Part shown: positions 39,087 through 47,486 of the stretch, piece after piece
How positions within the stretch are numbered: position 1 is the first letter of the stretch
How the letters are laid out: each line of letters begins with the position of its first letter
Assembly: GCF_030581075.1 (NCBI RefSeq)
Contig: NZ_JAUQSW010000005.1
Coordinates: forward strand, 1 to 64,000
From: Hymenobacter cheonanensis
GTDB taxonomy: Bacteria > Bacteroidota > Bacteroidia > Cytophagales > Hymenobacteraceae
Reading direction: 5' to 3'
DNA length: 64,000 nt
The notes under the pieces: model-generated
Told to the model about the DNA's origin: nothing
Databases searched by the model: none
Seen by the model: the letters and a program-made list of their open reading frames with translations, nothing else
Made by a program: the position numbers and the translations under genes

Positions 39087-39647
39087 TCAGACGTGCATGG
39101 TTTCGGCTCCGAACGCGGCCCGCACCGCTTGGCGCAGCCGCTCCAGGCACTTGAATTTTTGCACCGTGGCCGAGCGCACGCTGCCGTAGCCGAGCGCGGC
39201 CGTAATCTGGGCCAGCGGCTGCTGGAAGTAGTAGAAATCCAGCAGAATGCGCTTGCACTTGTCGCCCAGCCGCTCCACGTAATCGAGCACGGGTACCTCG
39301 GCTTCGGCCGGCGCGGGGGCAGGCAGCTCCAGGCCGTCGGGCAGGGTTTCGTGGGGCAGGCGGGCGCGGCGGCGCTGCTCGTGGCGCCACAAATTGCGGG
39401 CAATGCCCACCAAATAGGTGCTGGCCGAGGCCGTGAGCACCAGCGTGCCGCCCACTGCTTGCTCATACAGTAGCAGCAGCGCATCCTGAAAGATATCCTG
39501 CGCATCCTGGGCCGAGCCGCCGTGGCGGCCCACGTGCCGCTGCACCAGCGGAAAAGCGCGGGCGTAGAGCTGCGTCAGGGCCTGCTCGCGGTCAGTCAGC
39601 AGGGCTAGCCGCAGGGCGGCCGGGTCAGAAAGCGAAGTAGCAGACAT
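39087..39647 (-). CDS. ECF-type RNA polymerase sigma factor
   Basis: 186 residues. Region 2 (about 25-95: AQDIFQDALLLLYEQ, ARNLWRHEQRRR) and region 4 (about 125-175: CKRILLDFYYFQQPLAQITAALGYGSVRSATVQKFKCLERL) form a two-domain ECF sigma; no region 3. ATG 39647 fits the family; the frame from 39848 runs through the repeat. The signal and target genes are not visible, and the TonB receptor next door is on the same strand but behind a terminator. Confidence 0.88.
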   Translation of the reverse strand: MSATSLSDPAALRLALLTDREQALTQLYARAFPLVQRHVGRHGGSAQDAQDIFQDALLLLYEQAVGGTLVLTASASTYLVGIARNLWRHEQRRRARLPHETLPDGLELPAPAPAEAEVPVLDYVERLGDKCKRILLDFYYFQQPLAQITAALGYGSVRSATVQKFKCLERLRQAVRAAFGAETMHV

Positions 39648-39701
39648 GGTACTAGTTAATCCATTTTTGGCATGACTATCACCCGGAGTTCTCAAAAATA
39701 A

Positions 39702-39740
39702 AAAGCCGCCCACCTCCGGGCTAGGGCGGTGGGCGGCTTT
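39702..39740 (-). terminator. Hairpin between TonB receptor and sigma genes
   Basis: aaagccgcccacc (39702-39714) pairs with ggtgggcggcttt (39728-39740); on the minus strand TTTTTATTTTT follows, so it should end the receptor transcript before the sigma gene. Confidence 0.75.
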
Positions 39741-39798
39741 AAGATTATGATTTATAGGACGTTGGGCCTGTTGCTGAGTTATATTTTGAAGATTGCCC

Positions 39799-39846
39799 TG
39801 GCGCCGGACCTCACCCCCGGCCCCTCTCCTTGGGGAGAGGGGAGCC
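39799..39846 (+). repeat. Inverted repeat family C, copy 1 left arm
   Basis: 48-bp arm with core CACCCCCGGCCCCTCTCC; reverse complement of 39883-39930 with one mismatch. Each arm can also fold on itself (cctctccttggggagagg). Confidence 0.88.
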
Positions 39847-39882
39847 ACGGCACTACCAGGCGTTCACTTTGCCTAATCGTCA

Positions 39883-39930
39883 GGCTCCCCTCTCCCTAAG
39901 GAGAGGGGCCGGGGGTGAGGTCCGGCGCCA
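39883..39930 (-). repeat. Inverted repeat family C, copy 1 right arm
   Basis: Partner of 39799-39846 across 36 bases; lies 23 bases after the stop of the TonB receptor. Confidence 0.88.
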
Positions 39931-39953
39931 GCACAGCCTGGCAACCGCCCCGC

Positions 39954-42425
39954 TTACTTGAACGCCAGCGGCACCACCACCTTCACGCTCAGCGTGCGGC
40001 CGATGTTGTAGACGCCGCGCCGGCCGCTGAGGTAGTTGACCTGCTCGTACTTCAGGCGGCTGAGGTGGCTCTGGTAGGCCACATCAAACAAATTATTGGC
40101 CGTGAGGTAGAGCGAGAACAGCGTGCGGCCTTTGGCATCGGCCACGTCGGTGCCCAGGCCGGCATTAAACAAGGTGTAGGCCGGCGTGGCCGTTTCGGTG
40201 TCGAAGGCGGCGAAGTAGCGGTTTTGGGCAAAGGTCTGCTCCAGCTGAAAGCGGGCGTACACGTTGGTGAAGCGCTTGCCCTGGCGGCGGAAGTTGCCGC
40301 GCAGCTCGCTTTGCAGGCGGTCGGCCGGGATGAAGGGCAGAAACTGCTGGTTGCTGGGCACATCGAGTTGGCGGGCGCGCACCATCGAAAACGAGTTTTC
40401 GAAGTGCAGCCAGTCGAGCGGGTGCGGGTGAAAATCGAGTGTAACCTCGCCCCCTAGCAGCCGCGCCTGGCCCTGCACGTAGTTGAAGAGGCCGATGTCC
40501 GGCCCCGTCGACACGAGCGAGTCGGTGCCGGCCCGGTTCAGCACCCGCCGCTCAAAGATGTAGTTATTGATGCTGTTCTCAAAGGCATCGACCGTGAAGC
40601 GCACGTGGTCGCTGGTGTAGCTCACGCCGGCATCGACTTGCAGGCTGGTTTCGGCCTTCAGGTTGGCATTGCCCACCTCGTAGCGAATAGTGCCCTCGTG
40701 CACGCCATTGGCCCCTAGCTCGGCAATGTTGGGCGCCCGGAAGCCGCGCGAGAGGTTGGCCTTCACCGTCAGCCGGTCGCTCACATTATAGGCCGCGCCC
40801 AGGCTGCCGCTGTAGTTCTGAAACGTGCTCAGGAAGCCCGGAAACTTGGTTTCGGCGCCTGGCGTGGTGGGCGCGGTGGGTAGCTCGTTGCCATCCAGAT
40901 ACAGGCTCTGGGCCGAGATGCGGCGCACATCGTAGCGCAGCCCGCCGCTGAGGTCGAGGCCGCCAAACGATTTTTTCACCACCCCAAACACGCCGCCCTC
41001 GGTCATGTCGTAGGCCGGAATGAGAAATTCAGTAGCCAGGTTGCGGTTTTGCTGGCGCAGGCCAGTGGTGCCCACCGCCACGTTCCAGCCATTAAGCTCG
41101 GGCAGGAAATAGCGCAGCGCATAGTCTACGGTGCGCAGCTGGAAATAGAGCTGCGGCGTGTCGGGGGCCAGCGCGTCGCCAAATTCGCGGCGCAGGTTCT
41201 GCTGGTAGTTCACTTGCAGGGCTAGCCGGCCGCCCCGGTCACCGATAATAAAGCTGTTGTCGGTGCCAAAGCGCAGGTGGTTAATGCGTTGGCGCGGCAC
41301 GGCCAGCGCGTAGCCGCGCAGCTCGTCGTCGCTCACGATGCGCGACTCTACCTGGCCGCCCACGGCCACGTCGCGCACAAAGCGCCCGCTCAGGCTGTCG
41401 CGCCCTCCCTCCACTAGCCCCAGGTTTTGGTTGAAGGTGCTGAACGTGAGGTGCGAGTAGCCCCAGCTTTTGTTCAGGCCCACGTAGCCGTTGGCGTCCC
41501 ACTCGTTGAAGCCCGAGTTGAAAACCAGCCCGTCGTAGCGGTTCTGGTAGTTGCCGGCCACCTTGCGGGTGCCGCGCACCAACCAATTGAGGCCGTTGAT
41601 ATTGCCCGCGTTTTCGAGCGAGTAACCCTGCTGTTGGTTGTTGGTCTGATAGTTAGCCGTGGCCGTGCCCGTGATGTGGCCCTCGGCAATGGGGTCGGGC
41701 GCCAGAAAGTTGATAACGCCCGCCATGGCATCGGAGCCATAGAGCAAGGAGCCCGGCCCCTTAATAATTTCGGCCCTATCGATGCTAAACTCGTCAATCT
41801 CAATGCCGTGCTCGTCGCCCCACTGCTGGCCTTCCTGCTTGGCGCCGTTATTCAGCGTCACCACGCGGTTGTAGCCTAGCCCGCGCACCACGGGCTTGCT
41901 GATGGCCGCGCCGGTCGTAATCTGGCTCACGCCCGGCGTGTGGGCAATGGCGTCGATGACATTGGTCGAAGAGGTTTGATTGAGCCGCGTGCGGTCAATC
42001 ACCGTGGTGGGCACCGGCGAGCGGCGCAGCTCGGTGGCCTGGCTCACGCCCGTGACCACCACCTGGCCGATTTCGGTGGCTGCCGGCGTCAGCCTGAGGT
42101 CGAGCGGCTGGCCGCTGCCAGTGTCCACCGTCTGGGTCACCGTATTGTAGCCCAGCGAGGTTATCTGCACTGTAAAGCGCCCCCGGGGCAAATTGCCGAA
42201 GCTGAAGCGGCCGTCGGCATCGGTGGCCGTGCCCTGCTTGAGGTCAGGAAAAACCACGTTGGCGCCCGGCAGTGCCTGGCCGCTGGCCGCATCGGTGAGG
42301 CGCCCACTGAAGGTAGCCGCCGCCCGCGTGCGGGCCGGCGTGGCCGGTGGCGCCACTTGGGCCACCGCCGTAAAAGAAAAAGCAAACGTGCTGGCTAGCA
42401 CCACTATCGCAGAGGTACGGAGCAT
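39954..42425 (-). CDS. TonB-dependent outer-membrane receptor (metal uptake type)
   Basis: 823 residues. Signal peptide (about 1-22); a CarboxypepD-like domain (about 35-115, FSGRLTDAASGQALPGANV); a plug domain (about 130-240) with QVVVTG and the block EHGIEIDEFSIDRAEIIKG followed by GPGSLLYGSDAMAGVI; and a long beta-barrel ending VKVVVPLAFK with a terminal aromatic. Energised by TonB, it imports a substrate across the outer membrane. The EHGIEID-type plug recalls zinc receptors, and the adjacent His-rich secreted protein supports metal, but haem or another ligand is not excluded. ATG 42425 gives the signal at the start. Confidence 0.88.
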   Translation of the reverse strand: MLRTSAIVVLASTFAFSFTAVAQVAPPATPARTRAAATFSGRLTDAASGQALPGANVVFPDLKQGTATDADGRFSFGNLPRGRFTVQITSLGYNTVTQTVDTGSGQPLDLRLTPAATEIGQVVVTGVSQATELRRSPVPTTVIDRTRLNQTSSTNVIDAIAHTPGVSQITTGAAISKPVVRGLGYNRVVTLNNGAKQEGQQWGDEHGIEIDEFSIDRAEIIKGPGSLLYGSDAMAGVINFLAPDPIAEGHITGTATANYQTNNQQQGYSLENAGNINGLNWLVRGTRKVAGNYQNRYDGLVFNSGFNEWDANGYVGLNKSWGYSHLTFSTFNQNLGLVEGGRDSLSGRFVRDVAVGGQVESRIVSDDELRGYALAVPRQRINHLRFGTDNSFIIGDRGGRLALQVNYQQNLRREFGDALAPDTPQLYFQLRTVDYALRYFLPELNGWNVAVGTTGLRQQNRNLATEFLIPAYDMTEGGVFGVVKKSFGGLDLSGGLRYDVRRISAQSLYLDGNELPTAPTTPGAETKFPGFLSTFQNYSGSLGAAYNVSDRLTVKANLSRGFRAPNIAELGANGVHEGTIRYEVGNANLKAETSLQVDAGVSYTSDHVRFTVDAFENSINNYIFERRVLNRAGTDSLVSTGPDIGLFNYVQGQARLLGGEVTLDFHPHPLDWLHFENSFSMVRARQLDVPSNQQFLPFIPADRLQSELRGNFRRQGKRFTNVYARFQLEQTFAQNRYFAAFDTETATPAYTLFNAGLGTDVADAKGRTLFSLYLTANNLFDVAYQSHLSRLKYEQVNYLSGRRGVYNIGRTLSVKVVVPLAFK

Positions 42426-42686
42426 AAAAACCACAAAATAGAAGGGGGTAAACTGCCGCTTGGCCGGGCCAAATAAGCCTTGCCCTGCTGGCCAGCCCTG
42501 CCAGGCCCCGCAAACAAACCCCGGCCAGGGGCCAGGGTCTGTCTGCATTTTCTCTAAAACCAAACCAGAGAAAAAATCGGAGCGGCCGCCCTCAAAGGGG
42601 CGCGCGGCAAATAGCTTGCAGTCAGCTTAAAAGCTGGCCGGTAAACGAAAGTCCTGAAAAAAAGAAAAAGGCTGCATCCACGGAGG

Positions 42687-43085
42687 CTAGGCCTGCGGGG
42701 GGCCGCGCAGGGCCGTGCGCCGCAGCATAATGGCCGAGGCCGCCAGCTGCGTGGGCACGGCCAGCGCCTGGTAGGTGGCCCGCTTGCGCGGCTGGGGCAG
42801 GCGCACTGGCAGGGCCGGTGCAAAGGGCACGTTGTAGAACTGCTCGGTGTGGCAGTGCGTGTGCTGGGCGCTCAGCACATCCTGGCCGGTAGGGCGGCGG
42901 CGGGTGGCCACTTCCTCGGTGGTGTGCGCGTGGCGGTGCAGGGCCAGCACCCACGCCTCGGGCAGCAGCGTCCGCACCAGGCAGAGCAGCAGCAGCAGGG
43001 CGAGGCAGGGGCGAAGAGAAAGCCGCAACACAGAAGCGCTAGGTGAGCTGACCCAAGGAAGACCATCGCAGCCCAAAGGTTGCAT
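42687..43085 (-). CDS. His/Cys-rich secreted or membrane-anchored protein beside the TonB receptor
   Basis: 132 residues. A basic start, a hydrophobic segment (about 28-50, LALLLLLCLVRTLLPEAW), then a His-rich stretch: LHRHAHTTEEV and AQHTHCHTEQFYNVPFAP, with six His and one Cys in about 45 residues, enough to bind Zn2+ or Cu2+. The mature part then turns Pro/Arg-rich. Small proteins of this type stand next to TonB receptors in Bacteroidota. It is upstream of the receptor on the same strand, with 261 bases between. A TACCTTTG -7 box ends 8 bases before the ATG and a 15-bp palindrome lies further upstream. Confidence 0.68.
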   Translation of the reverse strand: MQPLGCDGLPWVSSPSASVLRLSLRPCLALLLLLCLVRTLLPEAWVLALHRHAHTTEEVATRRRPTGQDVLSAQHTHCHTEQFYNVPFAPALPVRLPQPRKRATYQALAVPTQLAASAIMLRRTALRGPPQA

Positions 43086-43093
43086 CAGCGGCA

Positions 43094-43101
43094 CAAAGGT
43101 A
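43094..43101 (-). promoter_or_regulatory. -7 promoter box (TACCTTTG) of His-rich protein gene
   Basis: Exact TAnnTTTG on the minus strand, very close (8 bases) to the chosen ATG at 43085, so the transcript would have a very short leader. Confidence 0.45.
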
Positions 43102-43131
43102 CGGCGGGCCGGGCCGGGAAAAGAACTTTTA

Positions 43132-43146
43132 TGCAACGTTGTTACA
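43132..43146. promoter_or_regulatory. 15-bp palindrome, candidate Fur-family (Zur) operator
   Basis: tgcaacgttgttaca has the form TGnAAC-nnn-GTTnCA, a 6-3-6 dyad, immediately upstream of where the -33 region of the His-rich protein promoter would lie. Fur-family repressors bind dyads of this general type. A match to a known Zur site of this phylum is not claimed. Confidence 0.4.
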
Positions 43147-43256
43147 AAATAAGTATGCCGCTTTGCTGGGCTACCCAGCCCGGGCTAGGCCGCCGCAGGC
43201 CGGGTAGCCGGCCCGTAGCGTACCTTGCCGCCTCCCGCCATTTGTCTCGCTCTTTT

Positions 43257-43742
43257 ATGCCGCTCCGGCGCTGGTATTCCTTGTTTGGGTTGGTATGCTG
43301 GGGGGCTGGCCTGCTGGCAGCCCACCCCGGCCGGGCACAGGTGCCGCCGCTGCTGCTGGGCCGCTGGGAGCTGCGCCAAATCAGCTTTATAGCGAACCAA
43401 ACGGTGCCGCCCGACATTTTAGAACGGATGGACAACCCCGAGGTGGCCGAGCTAAACCAAGAGGTGGCCGCCGGGGCGGCCCACCTGGTGGTTGAGTTTC
43501 GGCCCGACGGTACTTACCACTTCACGGTGATGCGAGCCGGGCAGCCCGCACGCACGGAACAAGGTGCTTACCGCGTTAGTGGTAAAACCCTACTAGCCCA
43601 GAGCCCCGGCACCGAGGGCGGTTCGTCCTTCGACCGCCAGCAACTGGTTGAGGTAAGCCGCCGCCGGCTGGTAGTCCGGTTTTTGGTGGGCGACGAGCTG
43701 CCCGGGGTAGCGGAGGAGCTGGCGTACCGCCGGGTGCCCTAG
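43257..43742 (+). CDS. Secreted lipocalin-like protein
   Basis: 161 residues. Signal peptide (about 1-27, ends GRAQ). The body LLGRWELRQISFIANQ and the strand VVEFRPDGTYHFTVM, then EQGAYRVSGKTLL, follow the pattern of Bacteroidota lipocalin-like domains, which begin G-x-W. No ligand is known. It is divergent from the His-rich gene and shares its upstream region, including the palindrome at 43132. TACCTTG lies 29 bases before the ATG. Confidence 0.75.
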   Translation: MPLRRWYSLFGLVCWGAGLLAAHPGRAQVPPLLLGRWELRQISFIANQTVPPDILERMDNPEVAELNQEVAAGAAHLVVEFRPDGTYHFTVMRAGQPARTEQGAYRVSGKTLLAQSPGTEGGSSFDRQQLVEVSRRRLVVRFLVGDELPGVAEELAYRRVP

Positions 43743-43870
43743 CTCGGAAAAATCAAATTTTTTGGCGATTAGCCAGACCAAACAGAATAGTTTTGCGTAA
43801 GTGTGCCGCTTCACGGGGACACCAATGGACTGGCCGCCAGCGCATCGAGATTGAAGCGGCGAATAATTTT

Positions 43871-44386
43871 ATGATTATCAATACGATAGCTGAATTGTGT
43901 GTTCAGCATGATAAACCTTTGAATCTGGTGCGAGTGGCCTGGGTGGCTGGCCGCAATATGCGCTTTTTTCAGCAAGCCTTTACTCAGTTGCGCGCGGTTA
44001 TTACGCAATTGGGAGTAGGCCGGGTGGTGCTGGAGCTAAATGCCATGCCCGATATTCCGGTATACGACCAGATTTGGCTGAGCAAGGTGTTTATGCCGGC
44101 GCTGCTCAAACTGCCGCTGCAGCAGGTGGTGGTGGTGCTGTCGGCGCGGCGCGTATACAACCAGCAGGTGGTAGAGGGGGTATTGGCGGCTTCGGCCATG
44201 AGCATTTTATTCGACGTGCAGTTTTTTGCCCAGCCCGAAGCCGCGCTGGCCTGGCTCACCGACGACTCGCCCCGCCTGCCGGCGCTGCTGCGCGAGTGGG
44301 CCGGCCACTGCGGCGCCGCTGCCTCAGTTACCGATGAGGTAGCTGAGCCCCGCCCCCCCTACGGCCGGCCGGGCCGCACCGACTAA
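43871..44386 (+). CDS. STAS-like / SpoIIAA-like domain protein
   Basis: 171 residues. The alternating strand-helix order with VRVAWVAGRNMRFFQQAFTQLRAVI, then VLELNAMPDIPVYDQIW and VVVVLSARRVYNQQV resembles STAS/SpoIIAA-like folds used by many bacteria for partner switching, though no phospho-serine motif is clear. Soluble and cytoplasmic. The C-terminus (about 150-171) is a disordered Pro/Arg tail. The start at 43793 would add a segment with no partner in the fold. It is followed by htpG 112 bases later. Confidence 0.55.
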   Translation: MIINTIAELCVQHDKPLNLVRVAWVAGRNMRFFQQAFTQLRAVITQLGVGRVVLELNAMPDIPVYDQIWLSKVFMPALLKLPLQQVVVVLSARRVYNQQVVEGVLAASAMSILFDVQFFAQPEAALAWLTDDSPRLPALLREWAGHCGAAASVTDEVAEPRPPYGRPGRTD

Positions 44387-44498
44387 CTGCCAACCTGGCA
44401 GCTAGCCAAGCATTGGAATAGCCTTTGAACTACGAGGTTGATTGACGGGCGCTGCCTGTTAGTCAGCCTTTTATTGTTTTACTACCCTAGCAAATCCC

Positions 44499-46328
44499 AT
44501 GTCTGAAACTGGCTCTATTTCCATTCACACCGAGAACATCTTCCCCATTATCAAGAAGTTCTTGTATTCTGACCACGAGATTTTTCTGCGCGAGCTGGTC
44601 AGCAACGCTGTCGATGCCACGCAAAAGCTGCAAAGCCTGGCCCGCCAGGGCGAGTTCAAAGGCGAACTGGGCGAGCTGAAAGTGCGCGTGACGGTGGACA
44701 AGGAAGCGCGCAAAATTACCGTCTCGGACCACGGCCTGGGCATGACGGCCGAGGAAATCAAGAAGTACATCAACCAGATTGCCTTCTCCGGTGCCACCGA
44801 GTTTGTGGAGAAGTACAAGGAGACGGATGCGCAGGCTAAAGACCAGATAATCGGGCAGTTCGGCCTGGGCTTCTACTCGGCCTTCATGGTGTCGAAGGAA
44901 GTTGAAATCTGGTCGAAGTCGTACAAGGAAGACACCCTGACCGCGCACTGGACCTGCGACGGCTCGACCCAGTACACCCTCGACGAGCCCACCGGCGAGC
45001 ACGCCAAGGCCGAGCGCGGCACCGACGTGGTGCTGCACGTGGCCGACGACTCGGATGAGTTTCTGGAAGAGGCCCGGCTGCGCACCATTCTGGAGAAGTA
45101 CTGCAAGTTCCTGCCCATCCCGATTGAGTTTGAGGGCCAGCTCATTAACGATACTACGCCCATCTGGACCAAGCAGCCCGCCGACCTCACCGACGAGGAC
45201 TACAAGAAGTTCTACCGTGAGCTCTACCCGATGAGCATGGATGAGCCGCTGTTCTGGATTCACCTGAATGTGGACTATCCGTTTAACCTGACGGGTATTT
45301 TGTACTTCCCGAAGGTAAAGGATGAGCTGCAGTTCTCGCGCAACAAGATTCAGCTGTACTCGCGCCAGGTGTTCATCACCGACGAGGTGAAAGATGTGGT
45401 GCCCGAGTTCCTGATGCTGCTGCACGGCGTGATTGACTCGCCCGATATTCCGCTCAACGTGTCGCGCTCGTTTCTGCAAGCCGACGCCAACGTGCGCAAA
45501 ATCAATACCTACATCACCCGCAAGGTAGCCGACAAGCTAGCCGAGCTGTTCCGCAAGGACCGCGCCGGCTACGAGGAGAAATGGGCTGATATTGGCCTGT
45601 TTGTGAAATACGGGATGCTCTCGGACGATAAGTTCTACGAGCGCGCCAAGGACTTCGTGCTGCTGAAAAGCGTGGACGGCAAGCTCTACACGCTCACCGA
45701 GTACACCGAGCACGTACAGGCCAACCAGAAGGACAAAAACGACAACACGGTGGTGCTCTACACTACCGATGCGGAGGCGCAGCACGGCTTCGTGGCGGCC
45801 GCCCAGGAGCGCGGCTACGATGTGCTGAATATGGACCACATTCTCGATGCCCACTTCATTGGCCTGCTGGAGCAGAAATTAGAAAAAACTACGTTCAAGC
45901 GCGTGGACTCGGCCACGGCTAGCCAACTTATCGAGAAGGAAGAAGCCCCGGCCAGCGTGCTGAGCGAGGACGACCAGAAGAAGCTGGAAGAAGTATTCCA
46001 GGGTGCCATCAGCAACCCCGCGATGCACGTCAAAGTGGCGGCCCTCTCGCCGCAGGATGCGCCGGTGGTTATCACCCAAAACGAATTTATGCGCCGCATG
46101 AAGGATATGCAGCGCACCGGCGGCGGGGGCGGCATGCAAATGTTCGGCAATATGCCCGACTCGTTTGACGTGACTGTGAACGCCAACAGCCCCCTGGTGA
46201 GCAAGGTGCTGGCTGACGGCGGCGACACCATTGCCAAGCAAGCCTTTGACCTGGCCCTGCTAGCCCAGGGTCTGCTGAAAGGCGAGGCGCTGACGGCCTT
46301 TGTGAAGCGCAGTACGGAGCTGCTGTAG
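44499..46328 (+). CDS. htpG: Molecular chaperone HtpG (Hsp90)
   Basis: 609 residues. ATP-dependent chaperone. The N-terminal GHKL ATPase domain (about 1-215) has ELVSNAVDATQKL with the Asn that holds Mg, DHGLGMTAEEI, and IGQFGLGFYSAFMV. The middle domain (about 230-430) and the C-terminal dimer domain (about 500-609) are present. Length is within the family range. A 19-bp hairpin terminates it. Upstream I see no CIRCE or other heat-shock operator. Confidence 0.97.
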   Translation: MSETGSISIHTENIFPIIKKFLYSDHEIFLRELVSNAVDATQKLQSLARQGEFKGELGELKVRVTVDKEARKITVSDHGLGMTAEEIKKYINQIAFSGATEFVEKYKETDAQAKDQIIGQFGLGFYSAFMVSKEVEIWSKSYKEDTLTAHWTCDGSTQYTLDEPTGEHAKAERGTDVVLHVADDSDEFLEEARLRTILEKYCKFLPIPIEFEGQLINDTTPIWTKQPADLTDEDYKKFYRELYPMSMDEPLFWIHLNVDYPFNLTGILYFPKVKDELQFSRNKIQLYSRQVFITDEVKDVVPEFLMLLHGVIDSPDIPLNVSRSFLQADANVRKINTYITRKVADKLAELFRKDRAGYEEKWADIGLFVKYGMLSDDKFYERAKDFVLLKSVDGKLYTLTEYTEHVQANQKDKNDNTVVLYTTDAEAQHGFVAAAQERGYDVLNMDHILDAHFIGLLEQKLEKTTFKRVDSATASQLIEKEEAPASVLSEDDQKKLEEVFQGAISNPAMHVKVAALSPQDAPVVITQNEFMRRMKDMQRTGGGGGMQMFGNMPDSFDVTVNANSPLVSKVLADGGDTIAKQAFDLALLAQGLLKGEALTAFVKRSTELL

Positions 46329-46350
46329 TATCGCCAGGCTTTGCCGAGGC

Positions 46351-46393
46351 ATAAAAAACCGCCATTGCCAGAACGGCAATGGCGGTTTTTTAT
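46351..46393. terminator. Bidirectional terminator after htpG
   Basis: Perfect 19-bp stem (46351-46369 with 46375-46393) around AGAAC with A and T runs; convergent with the SDR gene. Confidence 0.9.
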
Positions 46394-46452
46394 GCCCGTA
46401 ACTGGCGCCAGTTGCGAGCTTTACATAGAGGAGCTATTTTGGATGCAACTGC

Positions 46453-47340
46453 TTATTTAACAGCATAATCTGCCAGGTCGGCCAGCAGGCCGGGCTGAGT
46501 GGGCTGCCAGCCCAGGCGGGCGCGGGTCTGCTCGCTGGAAGCGGGGCCATTGCCCGCCACAAACATGGCAATGGGACCAAAATGGGCGTTGGCTTCTTCG
46601 GGCGACTGCGACACCACCGGCAAGTTCAGGAGCTGGCCGATAGCCTCGGCAATGGCCTTGAACGGGATGCCTTCTTCAGCCACGGCGTGGAAGGGGCCGC
46701 CCTGCGCCCCGTGCTCCAGGGCCAGGCAAAACACGCGGGCTGCATCGAGCCGGTGCACGGCGGGCCACAGATTCTGGCCATCGCCCACGTAGGCCGATAC
46801 GCCTTTCTCGCGGGCCGCCCGGATGAGCATGGGCATGAAGCCGTGCTGCTCGTTTGCGCCGTGCACCGTGCGCGGCAGCCGCACCACCGTGGCCCGCACG
46901 CCCCGCCCGATGACGGCCTGCAAGGCCTGCTCGGGGTCGCGGGGAAAGCCCGGCATTTTGGGCAGGCTCACTGCTTCGGGCAGCACCTGGCCCGCCGGCG
47001 CAAACCCGAGGCCGCTCGTCACGATGAGGGGGCGGTCGGAGCCGGCCAGCACCTCGCCCAAGGCCTCGATGGCTTGCTGCTCCTCGGTGCTTGATTTGGC
47101 AATGTCGGTCAGGTCAAGGCCGAAGGCGGTGTGGATAATACCGTCGGCCTGGCTAGCCCCGCGCCGCAGGCTGTCGAGGTCGTTGAGGCTACCCAGCAGC
47201 GGCGTGCCGCCCGCGGCGGCCAGGGCCTGGGCGTTGGCATCGGAGCGTACTAGGCCAAGCACTTGATGGCCTGCCCCAAGCAGCTGCTGCACAATAGCGG
47301 AGCCAACCCAGCCGGTGGCACCAGTTACAAAAACACGCAT
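46453..47340 (-). CDS. NAD(P)-dependent SDR-family epimerase/reductase
   Basis: 295 residues. Extended short-chain dehydrogenase with the nucleotide motif VTGATGWVGSAI at the N-terminus. The usual YxxxK pair is not obvious; after HTAFGLDLTD the sequence continues to VVRLPRTVHGANEQHGF, a pattern of atypical SDRs that act as reductases on small carbonyl compounds. ATG 47340 puts the Rossmann strand first. It lies downstream of an AraC regulator on the same strand, 146 bases apart, so it is a likely target. Confidence 0.88.
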   Translation of the reverse strand: MRVFVTGATGWVGSAIVQQLLGAGHQVLGLVRSDANAQALAAAGGTPLLGSLNDLDSLRRGASQADGIIHTAFGLDLTDIAKSSTEEQQAIEALGEVLAGSDRPLIVTSGLGFAPAGQVLPEAVSLPKMPGFPRDPEQALQAVIGRGVRATVVRLPRTVHGANEQHGFMPMLIRAAREKGVSAYVGDGQNLWPAVHRLDAARVFCLALEHGAQGGPFHAVAEEGIPFKAIAEAIGQLLNLPVVSQSPEEANAHFGPIAMFVAGNGPASSEQTRARLGWQPTQPGLLADLADYAVK

Positions 47341-47486
47341 ACTAATTTGATTTAGAGTGAGGTAGCAAGCTGCGGGCAGAATGCAATCTCGTGGCTGGCC
47401 TGCTACTACACAAAGGTGCGGCGAGAGGCCAGGGCCTGGGTTGCGCCAGCTAAACCAGTTACTGCGCCAATCAAACAAATGGGCGG

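Noticed and set aside
39648..39848. Longer start for the ECF sigma factor
   Set aside because: The extension is encoded by the family C repeat and the terminator, not by coding-like sequence.
42426..42686. Riboswitch upstream of the TonB receptor
   Set aside because: The spacer has small hairpins but no conserved cobalamin or other riboswitch core that I can recognise.
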